A DNA stretch of 64,000 bases from Ianthella basta (lineage: Eukaryota; Porifera; Demospongiae; Verongiida; Ianthellidae): assembly GCA_964019415.1 (NCBI GenBank), contig OZ025875.1, forward strand, positions 4,855,306 through 4,919,305. The letters are read 5' to 3'. The position numbers and the translations under genes are program-made. Of the stretch, positions 1-13,900 are shown piece by piece (position 1 is the stretch's first letter; every line of letters starts with the position of its first letter). The notes under the pieces are model-generated. The model searched no databases. It saw nothing but the letters and a program-made list of their open reading frames with translations, and was not told the origin of the DNA.

Positions 1-473
1 CCAACTCTGAACTGTCACTGTCCATGTATAGGACCTATAGATATATGTCATGGGGAATGCATGATGCATTCCAATTAATTGATATTGAGCAATGTCTGTG
101 TATGACATTAAAATTGTAGTAACAATAATACCTCTACGAATATATGCCTGTACTGGCACATGGTGCATGTACAAATGACAAACTTACAAGTGCTGATGTG
201 GACCGGATGTACAGATTCCCTTGACCACACAGATGCTTGATGCTTGATGGCCAGCCTATGCTATTCATAGGCTACTGGCACCAAAGGGTCTTTAGCAGTC
301 AGATTCACAGCTTTGACACCCAACAGCGTTCCCTATGATTACTCCTCTAACTTTATCCTCCAAGTGATCAAGAACATTCTGTAGTTTCCTGCTTGATTGC
401 TTTCCATCTTATAAAGCTACAATTCCGCTTTCTGTTGTCTTGTGTCCTTCATTCTTCACTTCTCTTCTTGCAG
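1..473 (+). other. Intron/upstream part of the dynein-like gene
   Basis: AT-rich sequence ending in a pyrimidine tract and CAG acceptor at 471-473. The next exon opens in mid-codon, so the gene continues to the left. I see no exon or repeat I can name here. Confidence 0.6.
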
Positions 474-1979
474 GTCAACTGTCTAAGCTAGAGAAGATGT
501 ATCATTCCTTGAAGGACTGTAAAATGCGGTTGCTAGAATATACCCGTGTACACCAAGAATGCTGCCCTTGGTTCATGCTGCTTCCATCAGATGACGTACT
601 TCAGTTTATTTGTCATGGCTCAGATCCACTCTTTCTAAGTGCCAACATTCATAAAATTCTTCCGCCTGCTGAAAGTTTGCTTCTTAGTGAATGTGCAGGA
701 GAGGTTGAAGTGTCTGGCATCAACAGCAAGGATGGTGACACCCTTACTCTGCTTGAGGTATAGTTTTCATTGCTATAGTACATGTGTAGTACTGCAACAA
801 TACAAGGTATGGTTAAAGATGAAGAGTTGTTTCAAAATTCTTTGTGTGTCTGTGCACCATAGTGAGTTTGTCTGCTACACAGGCAATGCTGGATAAATCC
901 TGCTCATTCAGCTGCTGTTGCATATTTGTGACTCCTAAAGCTTAACCTCTGCCACTGATGTGGGTATTGTTGTCTATGCTTTCTGTTGCTGTTAGTGCAC
1001 AACTGTAGAATGTGCCATAAGGTTTGGAAGGAAGCTGAGTAGTTTTCTAGCCTATGTTCTGTATGTAGTGCAGAAAGGTCTTTGGTATGACTAGCCATTA
1101 CTTAACTATGCATCCTACCTTACAGACACCAGCTCTGTAATCATCTTGTAATCATCTGTCTTCTGTATATCATAGGGAAGCATGTAGTAGGCCAATTATT
1201 CCTTTCCACATTGGACTAAAATTGTTTCAATTCAATTCAATCTGATGTCTGTAGCTTAGTCCATTCTCTGTTCTCTTGTATTTTCTCAGAATTTACCTCA
1301 CACCCAACCTATTGAGGTGCTGCTGTCAGGCATCATGGAAGGCTGTTCTGCTGCTATCAAGCAGTCCATCAAGGACTGGTTGCAGCACTTGAGTTGCACC
1401 TCCTTTGACATCCAAAAGTTGAAGAGTGCTGTTGCCTGGCTCTTAGAAGATGGAAGAGCAAATCAAGTTGCTCTGACAGTCTTTTGGACTGTCCTCTCAT
1501 CCTCTCTGAGAATAGAGGATGCTAGCAACCAGTTGCACTCCCTGTCAGATTTGCTAGAGTATGCTGCATCATTGTATGGTCGTCAGCCACTAGATGTTAT
1601 AGGAAGGCACTCTCCAAGCGGTAAAGCGCATGCAGCCCATTTGCCTGAACGACAGCCATGGCAGCTTACCAGACTGAAGTGTGCTATCCTAATCATCTTA
1701 TACTATCGCAGCCTGCTATTGAATCTCATCTCTTCTCCTGAAGGACAGCCCAAGCAAGAGCACTCAGTACCATTTCTTTGGTCCTCTTCTCTCCAGTATT
1801 CTGTGGGAAGTGATGGTTTAAGTCCTACTTTGTCTTGTGGTAACATCCAACTCCCTTATGGGTTCCAGTACACAGGTGCTGGAGGACAGATCCTGCTTAC
1901 ACCAGAGACAGAGAGATGCCTGTTTTCTTTGCTGACTGCAGTTAGTAATGGCAGCATTGCCTTTTGTACTGGAAGTGAG
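474..1979 (+). other. Dynein linker C-terminal part and entry to AAA1
   Basis: Exon 474-757 encodes the conserved linker stretch: [16 protein letters not shown] aligns with the family pattern FPRFYFLSNDELLEIL, followed by the short helix that precedes a phrase like S.EGE in other dyneins. Exon 1290-1979 encodes the long helical linker end and finishes with [20 protein letters not shown], the counterpart of YEYLG...LVITPLTDR just before the AAA1 P-loop. The family landmarks are clear, but the sequence between them is strongly diverged. Confidence 0.75.
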
Positions 1980-4900
1980 GTGAGTGTAGCATAATGTATT
2001 GTTGTGTGATGGCCATGAAGGCACTTAGACCCAATTGTAGTGACATTCTTGTCCAATTCTGCAGGATTCTGTGAAGCAAGGTACTCTAGCCTGCTTGTCT
2101 GAAAGCACTGGTCATACACAGCACTACTTTGTGTGTTCATGCGAAAGCAGAATGCAAGATCTCCAGGATGTCATTAAAGCTGCTGTTTTGACAGGTACCT
2201 TACGTTTGTGTATGAGTCTGATATTGTAGGTTTACTTTATATATGGCTGTACTGCAATAAATTTATTCTCTGCCATGAAACTTTGTACATGTATGTCCAG
2301 ATTCTTTTGAAAATACATACATGAATCAGTACCTTAAATTATCAATGCGAATGAAGAATTATTAGCATCCATTGCAAAGTGCCTAACTAATGCAGCACGA
2401 GAACACTGAACAGTTGAAGTTTAGAGCAACTGTAGCTCTATGAGCCTACTATGATTGACAAAATATAAGTATTCAGAGGCAATCTGGTGCAACAGCATCA
2501 TCCCTTGTTGTACATACATGTAGACATTGTAATCTGGATTGGGCACTATGACACGGGCACCTGAATTGGTTTTGGATCTGGGTTCAATCTAGATTAGTTA
2601 AAGCAGGACTTCGATCCTTTCACCAAATGCTTACATCATAGCTATAAATAATTAACATACGTACTCTAGATGTGATGAACTACTATTGGTTAGGATGTAA
2701 TTTCCTCAACAATTCTGGGTACTAACACTAAGCCAAATGTGGATAGTTTAGCCTGAGCTACCTTACTAGGGCTGCCTAGTGTATTTGTCATGTTTAATAT
2801 TGTTCCTGTTCCCTATTGCAGGCATATGGATATGTATGCAGGGGTTTGACTCACTGCCTGAGAGTATTGCTTATTCTGCAATGTCCCATTTGTCTGCTAT
2901 CATGATTGCCACGAGAAATAGGTTGTCTACTGTTTATTTTGAAAAGAAACCTGTAACTGTGGCTGGCACTCCGTTCTATTGTCTTCTTGTGGATGCACGG
3001 AATGATTCTCAAGGATGTTTCTTTTCACCAGCACCTCTCCATCTTGCTACTCAGTATCGCTGTATTGGTTTCGATCCCCCTAATTTGAAGTTCTTATTGC
3101 CAGGCTTTCTGCTTGGTGCTGGGTTCAGCCACACTCAGAAACTGGCCACTGATGTCTACTCTGTTATCAGTGCCCTTCCACCTCTCAAGGATCATCCATT
3201 TACAGTTACCACATCCATGCTAGGTGGAATCTTTAGCCTGGCTGCTAAACACAAAGAGGTGTTACTAGCTAGTGGCAGTCTGACATCACTTTACACAGAC
3301 ACAGCAGACTTACTTGTCAGCAGTGAGACTTACTTGCAGAGAAAAGTGGATGATCTTGGTGTCAGTGGACAAGTACAGGTAGGTACAAGTACTATGAGCC
3401 TAATATCTGATGCTATGTTAACTGGTGAAAGAGGACCTTTCATTTTATAGTTGTTAGTTATTTCTTCTTTCCAGTATTGTCTAGCTGAGTATCAATAGTG
3501 TAGGATCACACATGTAATGTGGTTGGACTCTTTCAACTACATATGTACATCTATATTACTGTAGACCCCTTAAAATGCTATTGCTTGTATGACAAATATA
3601 CTGTAAGTAGGATGGTCCTAATTGACAGCTTCTTAAGCACTCTTGCAAGATGCAACTACTAATCATAGTAGCTGTATCCTTGGGTCATGGCCATTATAGC
3701 AATAAACAGTGTGCATTGCAGAGACTAGTGGACTGTAAGTATTCGAATTCAAGGGTACCCAGATTCCCCTCAAGCTCTTAAACTGTTTGTTACACATACT
3801 GTACATGACTTTCTTTACTAAATTTACTGCAGGCGTCCACTTCTGAAGTAGTTTCAGGAAGCCAGTCAGCCTCCCATTTCAAGGAGCAATCTGAACCGTA
3901 CTTAGAAGCCTTGTCTGCCCAACTACATGTGACGGACAGCATTGTGCCTGAAGCTAATGTTGAATTTGCAGAAGGTGAAAAAGAAGTGAAAACAGTTACT
4001 ACTGCACCCGATGCCAGTTCCCAACTTGCTGAGCAGTTTTCTCTGATGCTAGCCCTGAAGGATGTATTTCTCCCAGCCTATGGAGGCATAACTACTGAGA
4101 AGGGAAAGTTGTTCACTGCTCTCCTAGGATCAATCTTCACCGGTCTTTCTATTGACAAGGTCATAAGTGAAGAAACTGAGGCCTTGCAGAAAGCTGGTAG
4201 TTTAACCTCACACAAAGAAATGCTAGATTCCGTTCGAGAATCTCGAGCAGTCAGCGTCCTTGGCAGATCAGTCTCTCCACCATGTATGTTTAAACATTTC
4301 TGATAGCACGCATGTGTACATATACATGTTCTGCAAAATTTGACTATTTCTCCTAATAGTGAAAGCTCCTCTGACCTTGGAAGAAGCAATTGCAAGTGCG
4401 TGTCGTATTATGGAGCTCGAGCCTACTGTGCAATTTCAGTCAAAGATAATCCAGTTCATTCAGCTTCTTCAGGCAAACAGTTTGGTGGGTTACTGTGCTT
4501 GCTGTGTCTGTTACAGTTTCTGTATTACTTTGTACTGTATCTATTACTATCTAACCATTATACGTACCTTCAGATAATGTTGAATGGAGCTCCTGGATGT
4601 GGCAAAACATCTTGTTTTGCGGTGGCCAGTGAAGCCATGAGGTTGCTTGGATACTGTGTACAGACTACAAAGATTTGCCTGAACCGTGGGATAGAAGATA
4701 TTGGAGGGTACTGGGACAACAGGTACCAATTATTGCTTTGTCTCAATAGTTGTTTGAGGACTGCCCAATTTAGAATAATCTGTTTATTGGCAAACTGATT
4801 GCTAATGATTGGTTTCGTGATTCCCTGTCAAGAATTTGTTTGATTTCATGATTGTTGCTTATGCATTGCAGTGTGTCCTTGGAATACCTTAAAACATGAT

Positions 4901-7900
4901 TTTATTTAAAACAATTTTGTAATTGATGGTATTTTCATTACATGAGTTTCTTTATTCACACTTTATAGTGTTCATTTTGCACTGTTTGCTTGCTTAATGC
5001 ATTCACAACAACAGTATTGCAACAGTCTGTTTCACAGTTGCTACTGAATGTTTTCTTGCTATTGCTTGCAGGCACTGGAAAGATGGCATACTCCCATACA
5101 CACTGACAGGACTGCTGTGTAAGCAGACAGGTAGTAAGGAGCTATCAGAAGGGGTTGGTCCAATGGCCCAGTGGCTCATCATTGATGATGCCAGCTGTTT
5201 GTCCGAACTCTTAAGGATGATTCATTCCCCTGGGATGTTGACCATCCCCAGCAGGAAGAGTATCATGCTGCCTCCTGACCTGAAGATTATAGTGGAGTCT
5301 GATTTGTTAACGGATGTGGCAGTGCCACTGTTGCAGCTCTGCCCAGATGACATTGGCTGGGAAGCTGTGTTGATGACCAAATTGGCAAAGTGTGCTTTGC
5401 CAGTAGTTAGGAACAATGCGACAACAATAGAAGGCTGCTTTCAGAAATTCTTGGCCAAAGTTTTTGATGTCCATTTTGGCAACCAAGATGTTTGCCTGCA
5501 CTACCTCACAGTAACAGCTTGCAATCTGTTTGAGGTTTGTTGTCTACTTAGCTGCATTATCATACAGTATGTTTATGAATTGTACTTCCAGAATACATAA
5601 TTCAGTTTCAAGGAATTGTGGGAGCGAATAGCATTGTGTGTCAGTAAGAGTGTTTCTCTCTGTACTTTGACTCTGTTGTCACTAATGCATTATTGCTGCT
5701 TACAGGCAACTATTTCAGAAGCTAAAACACCATCTGAAATAGCATTTGAAGCAGCGGCTCTCTATGCTACTACTTTGTCTGTGAAAGGACATCTGAAAAC
5801 CAAGTTTCATGGAGTTGAACTTGAGCTCAGATCCTTGGTGACTGATGCAATTGAGCTACCTGCCAATGTATCCATTTGTGATTGCTACTTGGATGTCGAT
5901 CATTGCCGATTTGTGCCTTGGCACAATACAGTACAGGGACAGGCACTCCGACAGTCACTGCCAAATGGGTCGTTATTCATTTCCACTACTCAGACTGTGG
6001 TAAGTCTGTAGTGTGTTCATGGTTAGTTCATAAGCTTTGTGCATGTCAACAGAATGCACAGAATTAAAGATGGAACGAAACATGATTTCAAGGTGGCCCA
6101 CATTAGCTTTGTTGAATTGTGCCACTTAATTCGAGTGCTAGGTATACGTAGTTTGCAGAGCATAGCATGTTGGCAAGCAAATGCGCACAATGTTATGCCT
6201 TGTGAAGCAAGCCATGTCAATGAATTGGAGCTGCATGTTAATCTCATTGAATAGGTTGTCTTGCTGGCTTATTTCATTTATACTTTGTTGCCCTTGTTTA
6301 CATTAAGAATACAACTTATTCATGTCTTCTTTCACTGTCTGCCTCTCGCCTGTCCAATTGATCACATTGGTAGGTATTTTCCCATCTCTTGTCCTTGGCA
6401 TCTGACCATGGTGTGCCTGTGCTACTGAGGGGCAGCCCTGGATCTGGGAAGACTAGCTGTGTTTTGAATCACCTCAGCAAGTACACAAGCAACCCAGTCA
6501 GTGATGTCAAGACCTTGGTCATCAATGTCACTGAGATGACAACTCCCAGTAATGTAGCTGACAGGCTTATCAAGCAAATGTCGTGGACAGCTGGTCACAC
6601 TTACGTGCCATTGGGTGCTAAGAAATTGGTTTGCATTTTGGATGGCATCCACAAGGTAGATGATGAAAATACCAAGCATGTATCACATTCTTCATTACAG
6701 TAAATTCGTAATTGACTGTACAATTGAGCGAATAGAACAAGAACTAATACTAGTTTGTATTACTGGTGCTGATAACTGAGGTATGTATGATACTTGTAAT
6801 GGTGTACTGGAATTCTAATATGCTAGGAACTCCTATTCTAGTTTTTCTTTCTCTTTCATGTCTCCTACAGGCTGCTAGTTCTTCTTGTGGCCAAGGTGTA
6901 CTCCAGATTCTGCAACAGCATATCAGGGAAGGCGGGTTCCAGCACCCTGACAACCACCAGTTTTATAGAATGGCTGATATCAGTTTCATAGTTATTGTAG
7001 ACACTACAACTGAGCTAAAACAACGGTTCTCACAACCCTTTTTGCATCTGGACTGGCAGGATTACAGGTGCACGGCTTGTGTTACTGTTTAGCACAAAAC
7101 CCATTCATATATACATAGTATACTGTACGTTGTGTGATAGGTTTATCTTCCTTTTATCCTTTAGCACAAGTGATTTGCACTTCATCTTGTGTGAACTGTT
7201 GAGGGATGTAGCAGTGCATTCGGAAACTACTGTCACCACGGATGAGATTATCAGCAAAGTTGTTGATGTGTCACTGGACCTTCACAAGCAAATGCAGCAG
7301 TCATTCTATCGCGAAGCAGTCTCTGGTTCACTCTTTAGCCTCACAGATTTGACCCGAGTCTTTTACAGAGTCTCAACTCTAGCAGCTCGAATGGATTCTG
7401 TTGAAGACTTTCTGCTTCTCTGGCAGCATGAGTCATTCTGGGCTTATTCATCAAAGCTATCATCAGATGCTGATGTTGCCAGATACCTAGACACTGCAGC
7501 AATGGCCATTAAGAAGCAATTCAGCAGTGTGCTTCTGGTATGTCATTGCTACTTGCCATGCACTGTAGACCAAGCAGTGTCATACACAGAATGTCATCAA
7601 CATAACATCATAGACAAAAGCTGGTTGATCTTTGGTCAGCTGGTGTACTACTCCAGTTATGATGCTGTTATAAACCAAAGAGCTAGAGATTTGTGGTTTG
7701 ACTGAGCTCTAGTTACTACTAGCTACTTGTGTCTGTCTTTACTGTAGGTTGAATGCCTGTATATGTACAGACACCATGTAGTTCTTCCAGCAGACTTCAG
7801 TGGTCTTGCATGTCCTGTAGTTCCTCTATCCTCTGCTGAACTCCTAAAGGTAAGGCAGGGCAATGTATGGATAGAGTTAGGGTTTTGAAAGTGTTCCTGT

Positions 7901-10900
7901 GACATATTGTATGCATATGCTGCAGGTACAGAACTATGTTCAAGGGCACATGGATGCAGTACTGAAAGTAGAGCCTGTTGCACCACTCATTTTGTGTAGT
8001 CAAGTGATAGAAGAGATCTGTCATGTGACAGAAGTTCTTGCAGGACCATTTCAGCATGCTCACTGCTTGCTCGTTGGACACTCAGGCGCAGAGTCTCAAC
8101 TTGCTGTGATTGCTCACATTATAAACTTCAGGGTAGTACGACTAAATGACCTGAACACTGCAAGATACTCTCCTACATGCCCATCAGATGCAATTGGGTA
8201 CTCTTTGGAGCACTTCAGAAAAGACATTGTCTCCATCTGCAGTAGAGCTGGAGCGAAGGTAAGCCTTTGTTTCCAGCTTCATTTGCCAGAATCAGTGTAG
8301 CAAGTTATTAGCAACTAGTATATGTTGCCATTATACATGGGGGTATGTTTGTTAATTGCAGTTGTAGTGGAAAGTGATGTACTGTTGAACATGTTTTACA
8401 GCTTTCCAGTGAAATAACAAAGAACCCAATGATGACACATGTTGACAGATAATATGCTGATAATTGGAAGATATTGGTTTGTGACAGTGTAATGTCATCA
8501 CATGCACTCCAGGCAGTGGACTAGTCAGGGACTGATAACATCAAACACTTCTCGAAACAACAATTCCCCAGTTGTTTTCAATGGTATGGGGCATACAATT
8601 CAACTGCGCATGTGAAATATCATGTGTTATGAAACACACCATAAGAAATGATGCAATACCCTTGACCAATCTTTAACAAGCACCCATGGGAAATTAGATA
8701 AGCATGCACAAGTAGAAGCAAGCAAGTACAAAAGAACATCTGTTAGACAAACACCCACCTGGAGCTCCAGCCTCAGCGTCTGCCATCAGCGATAGCCCTC
8801 CGGTCAACGAACCACACCCCATCTTCTTTGACTGTATTGACGGCCCATTGATCAGATCCATTGCTCAGAAAATGGATGGTTCTTCAGGACCCTCTGGCCT
8901 AGACTCAACGGCGTGGAAAGAGTTTTCTCTTCCTTCATAAGTGATTCAATGGACCTGTGCAACTCCATTGCCAATGTGACCAGAAGGCTGTGTACCACCT
9001 ACGTATGTTGACCCCCACAGTATTTCCTCTTTGACAGCATGCCGCCTCATTACCTTGGACAAATGTCCAGGAGTCAGGCCAATTGGTGTCGGGGAGACGC
9101 TCAGACGTATTATCTCCAAGGCTGTCCTCCATGTAACTGGAAATGACATCTTGTAATCTGTAAGAAGTCAGCAACTATGTGCCAGTCAGGAGTCAGCTTA
9201 TGAGGCAGTGATTCACACCACGAAGTCCATCTTCGAGGATGATAGAACAGAATCAGCCAACATGGTCGATGCCTCCAACGAATCTTCACAGATGGTGTGA
9301 CAAGTTGCAGTCCACTGTTCAGCTACCATCCTAACCCTGTAAGACATGATTAGTAGTCAAGCCCGAGCACCACCAAGCTGCCAAAGAGTGCTTCTAAGGC
9401 AAGGTGTTAATGGCCTGAGTCACCTTGGTGTTGCCCTGGGTTCTGACTCCTTCGTAGAAGCCTTAATCCGTGATTAGGTCAGTGCCTGGGTTATGGAAGT
9501 ACATAGACTTGCTGAGCTTGCCAAATGCTACCCCCAAGCTGTATACACTGTGCTCACCCAGGGTCTGATGAACTGGTGGACTTTCATCATGCATACCTTA
9601 CCTGTCACAGAAGAGTTGCTCCAACCGCTGGAGGACACAGTCTGCCATCAGTTGCTGCCCGCAGTGATGGGGAGGCAGTCCTTCAAGTGATATAGAGAGG
9701 GAGCTATTGTCACTTCCTGGACGACATGGTGGCCTTGGCTTACCCGTCCCGACAGGGAATGCCAACATCCACTTCAGGGCATGTGCCTCAGTGACAGCTC
9801 CCCTCATTGATCTCATCTGTCATCGACACCATGACTATCCCACCCATGTCCGGCTGGAGCAAAGGCAGAGGAAAGTCGCAATCCATTCCAACAAACGTTC
9901 AGAAACCCTCACCAAGGCCAACTCACTGAAGTCCACACTGCCCACACCCAAGCAAAAGGGTATGGAGCAGGCCAGCGAAAAGGGTACATCATCCTGGCTT
10001 GTCACTACTTCCTTAGCCAAGTACAGCTTCAACCTGCACAAGCAGGCCTTTCAAGACACCCTTTGTCTGAGGTATGGATGGACACCAGTGAGGCTCACCT
10101 CACACACTGCCCTTGTGGACATCAGTTTATTGTGAGCCATGCCCTCAGCTGCTCCAAGGGAGTGCCAACCCTGCTACACAACGGCATAAGGGATATTTTT
10201 GGCCAACTGCTAACTGAGATGTGCACCATTGTGGGCATTGAGCCCATTTTGCAGCCCCTCGGCTGAGAGACCTTCCATCATCGTAGCATGGTGCTATATA
10301 GGCTAGATATCAGGGCCCAAAACTTTTGAGACGAAACCAAAGAAGTACCTACTTTGACGTCAGGGTCTTCAACTCCCATGCCCCCTCTAACTGTATGTGT
10401 TCTACTGATGCCTGCTGCAGAAGGCACGAGCAGGAGAGGAGGAGATCATATGAGAAGCACATCCTGGAGGTGGAGCATGGGACATCCACACCACTGGTGT
10501 GGTCTTCAAGTAGAGGCTGTGGACCGTCTGCCACTGTTGCCCTCAAGAGGCTCGCGGGTCTCCTCCCTGAGAAATAAGGACAACCGTACAGCAGTTCCTC
10601 AGCTTCATCAGATGCAGATTGTCATTCAGCTTGCTTAACTCAGCATTGGCATGCCTCTGTGCCCCAAGATCGGCCAATCATGCCCAAGTAAGGCAAATTG
10701 ACCTCTCCAACACTCCACTGGACCTCATCCATGCTGAGGCCCAGCTATGTGATTAACTGACTCACACATCCTTCATTGAATTTATGGACACACATTTATG
10801 GACCCTTGCCCTTAATTTATATGTTATTGAATGTTGTCTTATATCAGGCAGTGCACACGTGTGCCTTTATTATTATTTTGCCATTTACTGTGATACAAGC

Positions 10901-13900
10901 AAGTACAAAACAGGCAAACATTCATTAGTAACAAATAGGCATGCACACCACTACACTATGCATGTAAATTTCATAGTACTTTTATGTATTGAAACGTTTG
11001 TGTATCAATTAGTGTTTGCAGAAATTAAGATGTGAAGTAAAATTCTCCTACTTAGACGCTGTGCACATGGAGCCATCCTTGATACTGAATATCAGATAGA
11101 GTCATACACGTAGTCAGACAAAGAATGCAAGATTTGCTTATCAGACAGCGCAGTAGTGCTGTCTATGTAGGGATTAATAGTACATTTGTGATCAAATGCT
11201 TTGTAAATGTAGATGGTACATGTACCTATGCATACAAATGATACAAACAAATGTATATCTCTTGTTCAGGATGAGAAGCTGCTGGTCCATATCTGCGAAG
11301 AGGATGTTCCTGATCCTTTCACCTTCATGGTCTATCTTGAGGAATTGATCAACAATTGTTCCATTACTCACTTGTTCACAGAAGAAGAAAAGGCTCATGT
11401 AATTAATTCCATCAGAAGCAGTGTTACACATGCTGGTATAGATTTCTGCCAAGATTCTGCTTGGGTCTTCTTCCTCAGGTTTGTGCACATCCAAGAGTTT
11501 GTAGGTCATACTAAATGTACTTGTTTGTATCAAAGATCCACTCTTGTTTCTTGTATACTCAGGAACCTGTGTAAGAATGTTCGTGTTGTGGTGACTGTGT
11601 CTGACAGTCCTCCAAAGCTCTTTCATTGGATAGCTAAGGAGAGACCTTCTCTTTTGAGGCTCATGAATGTCATTTATCATCGTCCATGGAACCAAGAAAA
11701 CCTGCTGGAGGTGGCTGAATTGCAGATTGCTGGTAAGTGTGTGCATATGAATGTTACAATTTCTATACACACGTATAACCATGACAAGATGTGCAGTGTG
11801 ATATTATGTAGGCAGAAATATGTACACACACACATAGGGATATTTCTAGTGCAATTAAGTTACATAGATTCCCTTGCATGTCTATTTTTGCCATGTAGGT
11901 TTAGATCTGTGTTCCAGTGAAAGGAAGAGGTTGAGCCATGTTTTGGCCTCCATGCATGTTGCTGTAACTGATCAGCAAATCAGCAAGTCATGTGTAAACA
12001 ACTGGACTTACAAGAACTTTGTTGAAAGGTATTGTGTTACACTAGACCCCATACTACTGTAGTCTGTGAACCATATCCTTAATGCATGTACATTGTATTA
12101 CATCTTTCCTTTCATACTTACTGGTTGTTCTTAATGTCATCTTAGTTATGTCTATGAGCTCTGTATGCTGCAACAAAGGAATATGAAGCAGTGCCAAGAG
12201 CTTTCAGACTCACTAGATTGCATTACAGCTGCTGAAAGTGAATCAACCTCTCTTGTCATAAGCTTAGAGCAAGAGCATACTTTATTGGAAGAGAAGAAAT
12301 ATGTGAGTCCTTGCTTTTGATGTGACTGGAGTGTACAGTACGTATTTACCTGCAGTTCATTACCATTCATGTAGGCTTGTGTCAAGATCTTAGACCAAAT
12401 GGGCCAGGATACTGCAATTGCTGCTGAGCATAATAAGCTCCAGTCGAGACTTAAGGAGCGTCTTTCCCACTTAGAACGGGTGTGTATCCATATGAGTTTG
12501 CAAATGCATATCTGCAGTACATATGTAGTTTCAATATTGTTGCAAGAATGACTTGGCTGTTTGTTGTATGCATATGTACACTTGTCTGATTTGTTGGTTG
12601 TGTCTTGCAGTTATATAGTTTATTGCTGCATAATATAACTGTCAACTTGTGTACTGTTGAATGTTTTAGATGCTACCTGAGTATGAGCATGCCTACGAGA
12701 TTGCAGTCGCAAGGACAGCTCAGCTGGTGTCTGACACAAAAGAGCTAGTGGCATGCATGAACCAAGAAAGTTTGCTTGAACTCAGACTGCTGCATTCCCC
12801 ACCAAAGGAAGTGGAGAACCTGCTGTCTGCTGTTATTGTTATTGGTGAGTGACCACTCATGACAGCAGTGTTTGAGCCACAGCTGTGTAGCTGGGCATTT
12901 CAATGAGGGATTGGAGCATGTTTATTGTTTGCTGTACATTCCAGTGAAATCTCCTCATGCTGACGTAACTTGGACTAAGGGAGCAAAGAGGCTGATGGCC
13001 AATCTGGGCCGCTTTGCAGAAATGCTTAATTCTTTTGATGAGCAAGAGGTTTCCTCCAATGACTTACTGGAAAATCTGAGTGTTTACGTGGAAGATAACA
13101 CTGTGGATTTGAACTACCACAAGTCCCTGGGCCACCCTGATGCCGTCCTCCAAATTTGTCAGTGGGTCATTAATGTCATGAGGTACGTTTACAAGTACCC
13201 ATTGGCAGAGCTAAGTGTTTGGAGACAGGTTTGGAGACAGAATACTGAACTTAGTTCTACAATTCTATTGTGTAGTTATCACCAGATGTTGGAAAACAAA
13301 GTGAAGCCTCTTCAAACCAAACTGAAGAGCATGAAGCAGTTGCATGCTGACCTGAAGCACAAGCTGCTTGCATTGACAGATAAGATACATGTGAGCTTCG
13401 GACTGTAGATACGTACGTATGTATTACTGCCAGCAAAATGTGGTGAATGTTCCATTTTTGATGTTGGATATGACAGAGCCTGACCAAACGATTAGATGAC
13501 ATGCATCAGTCTCTGGAAGATCTGTCTGTTGACAAGAGTCTCCATGAAGAACATGTTCAAACAGTGAAAGAACAGCTGGATAATGTCAGTGACTTTGTGC
13601 AGGTACGTATGTGCACATGAACATGTACCTACGTCATGATTAGTCAGAGTGAGTGAATAAAGAGCAATGTCTTTTAAGGCTATACATGATAATTATATTG
13701 TGTAATGATCCACACATTGTGCTTTTATGAATTGCTGCCATAGTGTACAAGCATGCTTGTATGTATGTGTAGTGAGTGATACACTGATGCAAGATTCTTG
13801 AGCAAGACACAACTGATAATGATAAATCAATCAAATGCAGGACGTTTTGACCCGAAGGTCTTTGTCAACTGCATACAGGATCCTGATCCTTTGGGTTGAA

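Larger units (their letters stand above)
7748..11732 (+). other. AAA4 module, degenerate P-loop, split by a 3 kb intron
   Basis: Exons 7748-7849, 7926-8258, 11270-11478 and 11563-11732. The line [16 protein letters not shown] matches the AAA4 landmark LLVGVGGSGKQSLTRLA, but the GK of the P-loop is replaced. [13 protein letters not shown] is the counterpart of the family DLK.LY..AG.K. Exons 11270 and 11563 encode the end of AAA4, with [16 protein letters not shown] matching the family ..NLHIVLCMSPVG. The intron 8259-11269 holds the LINE-like element. Confidence 0.77.
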
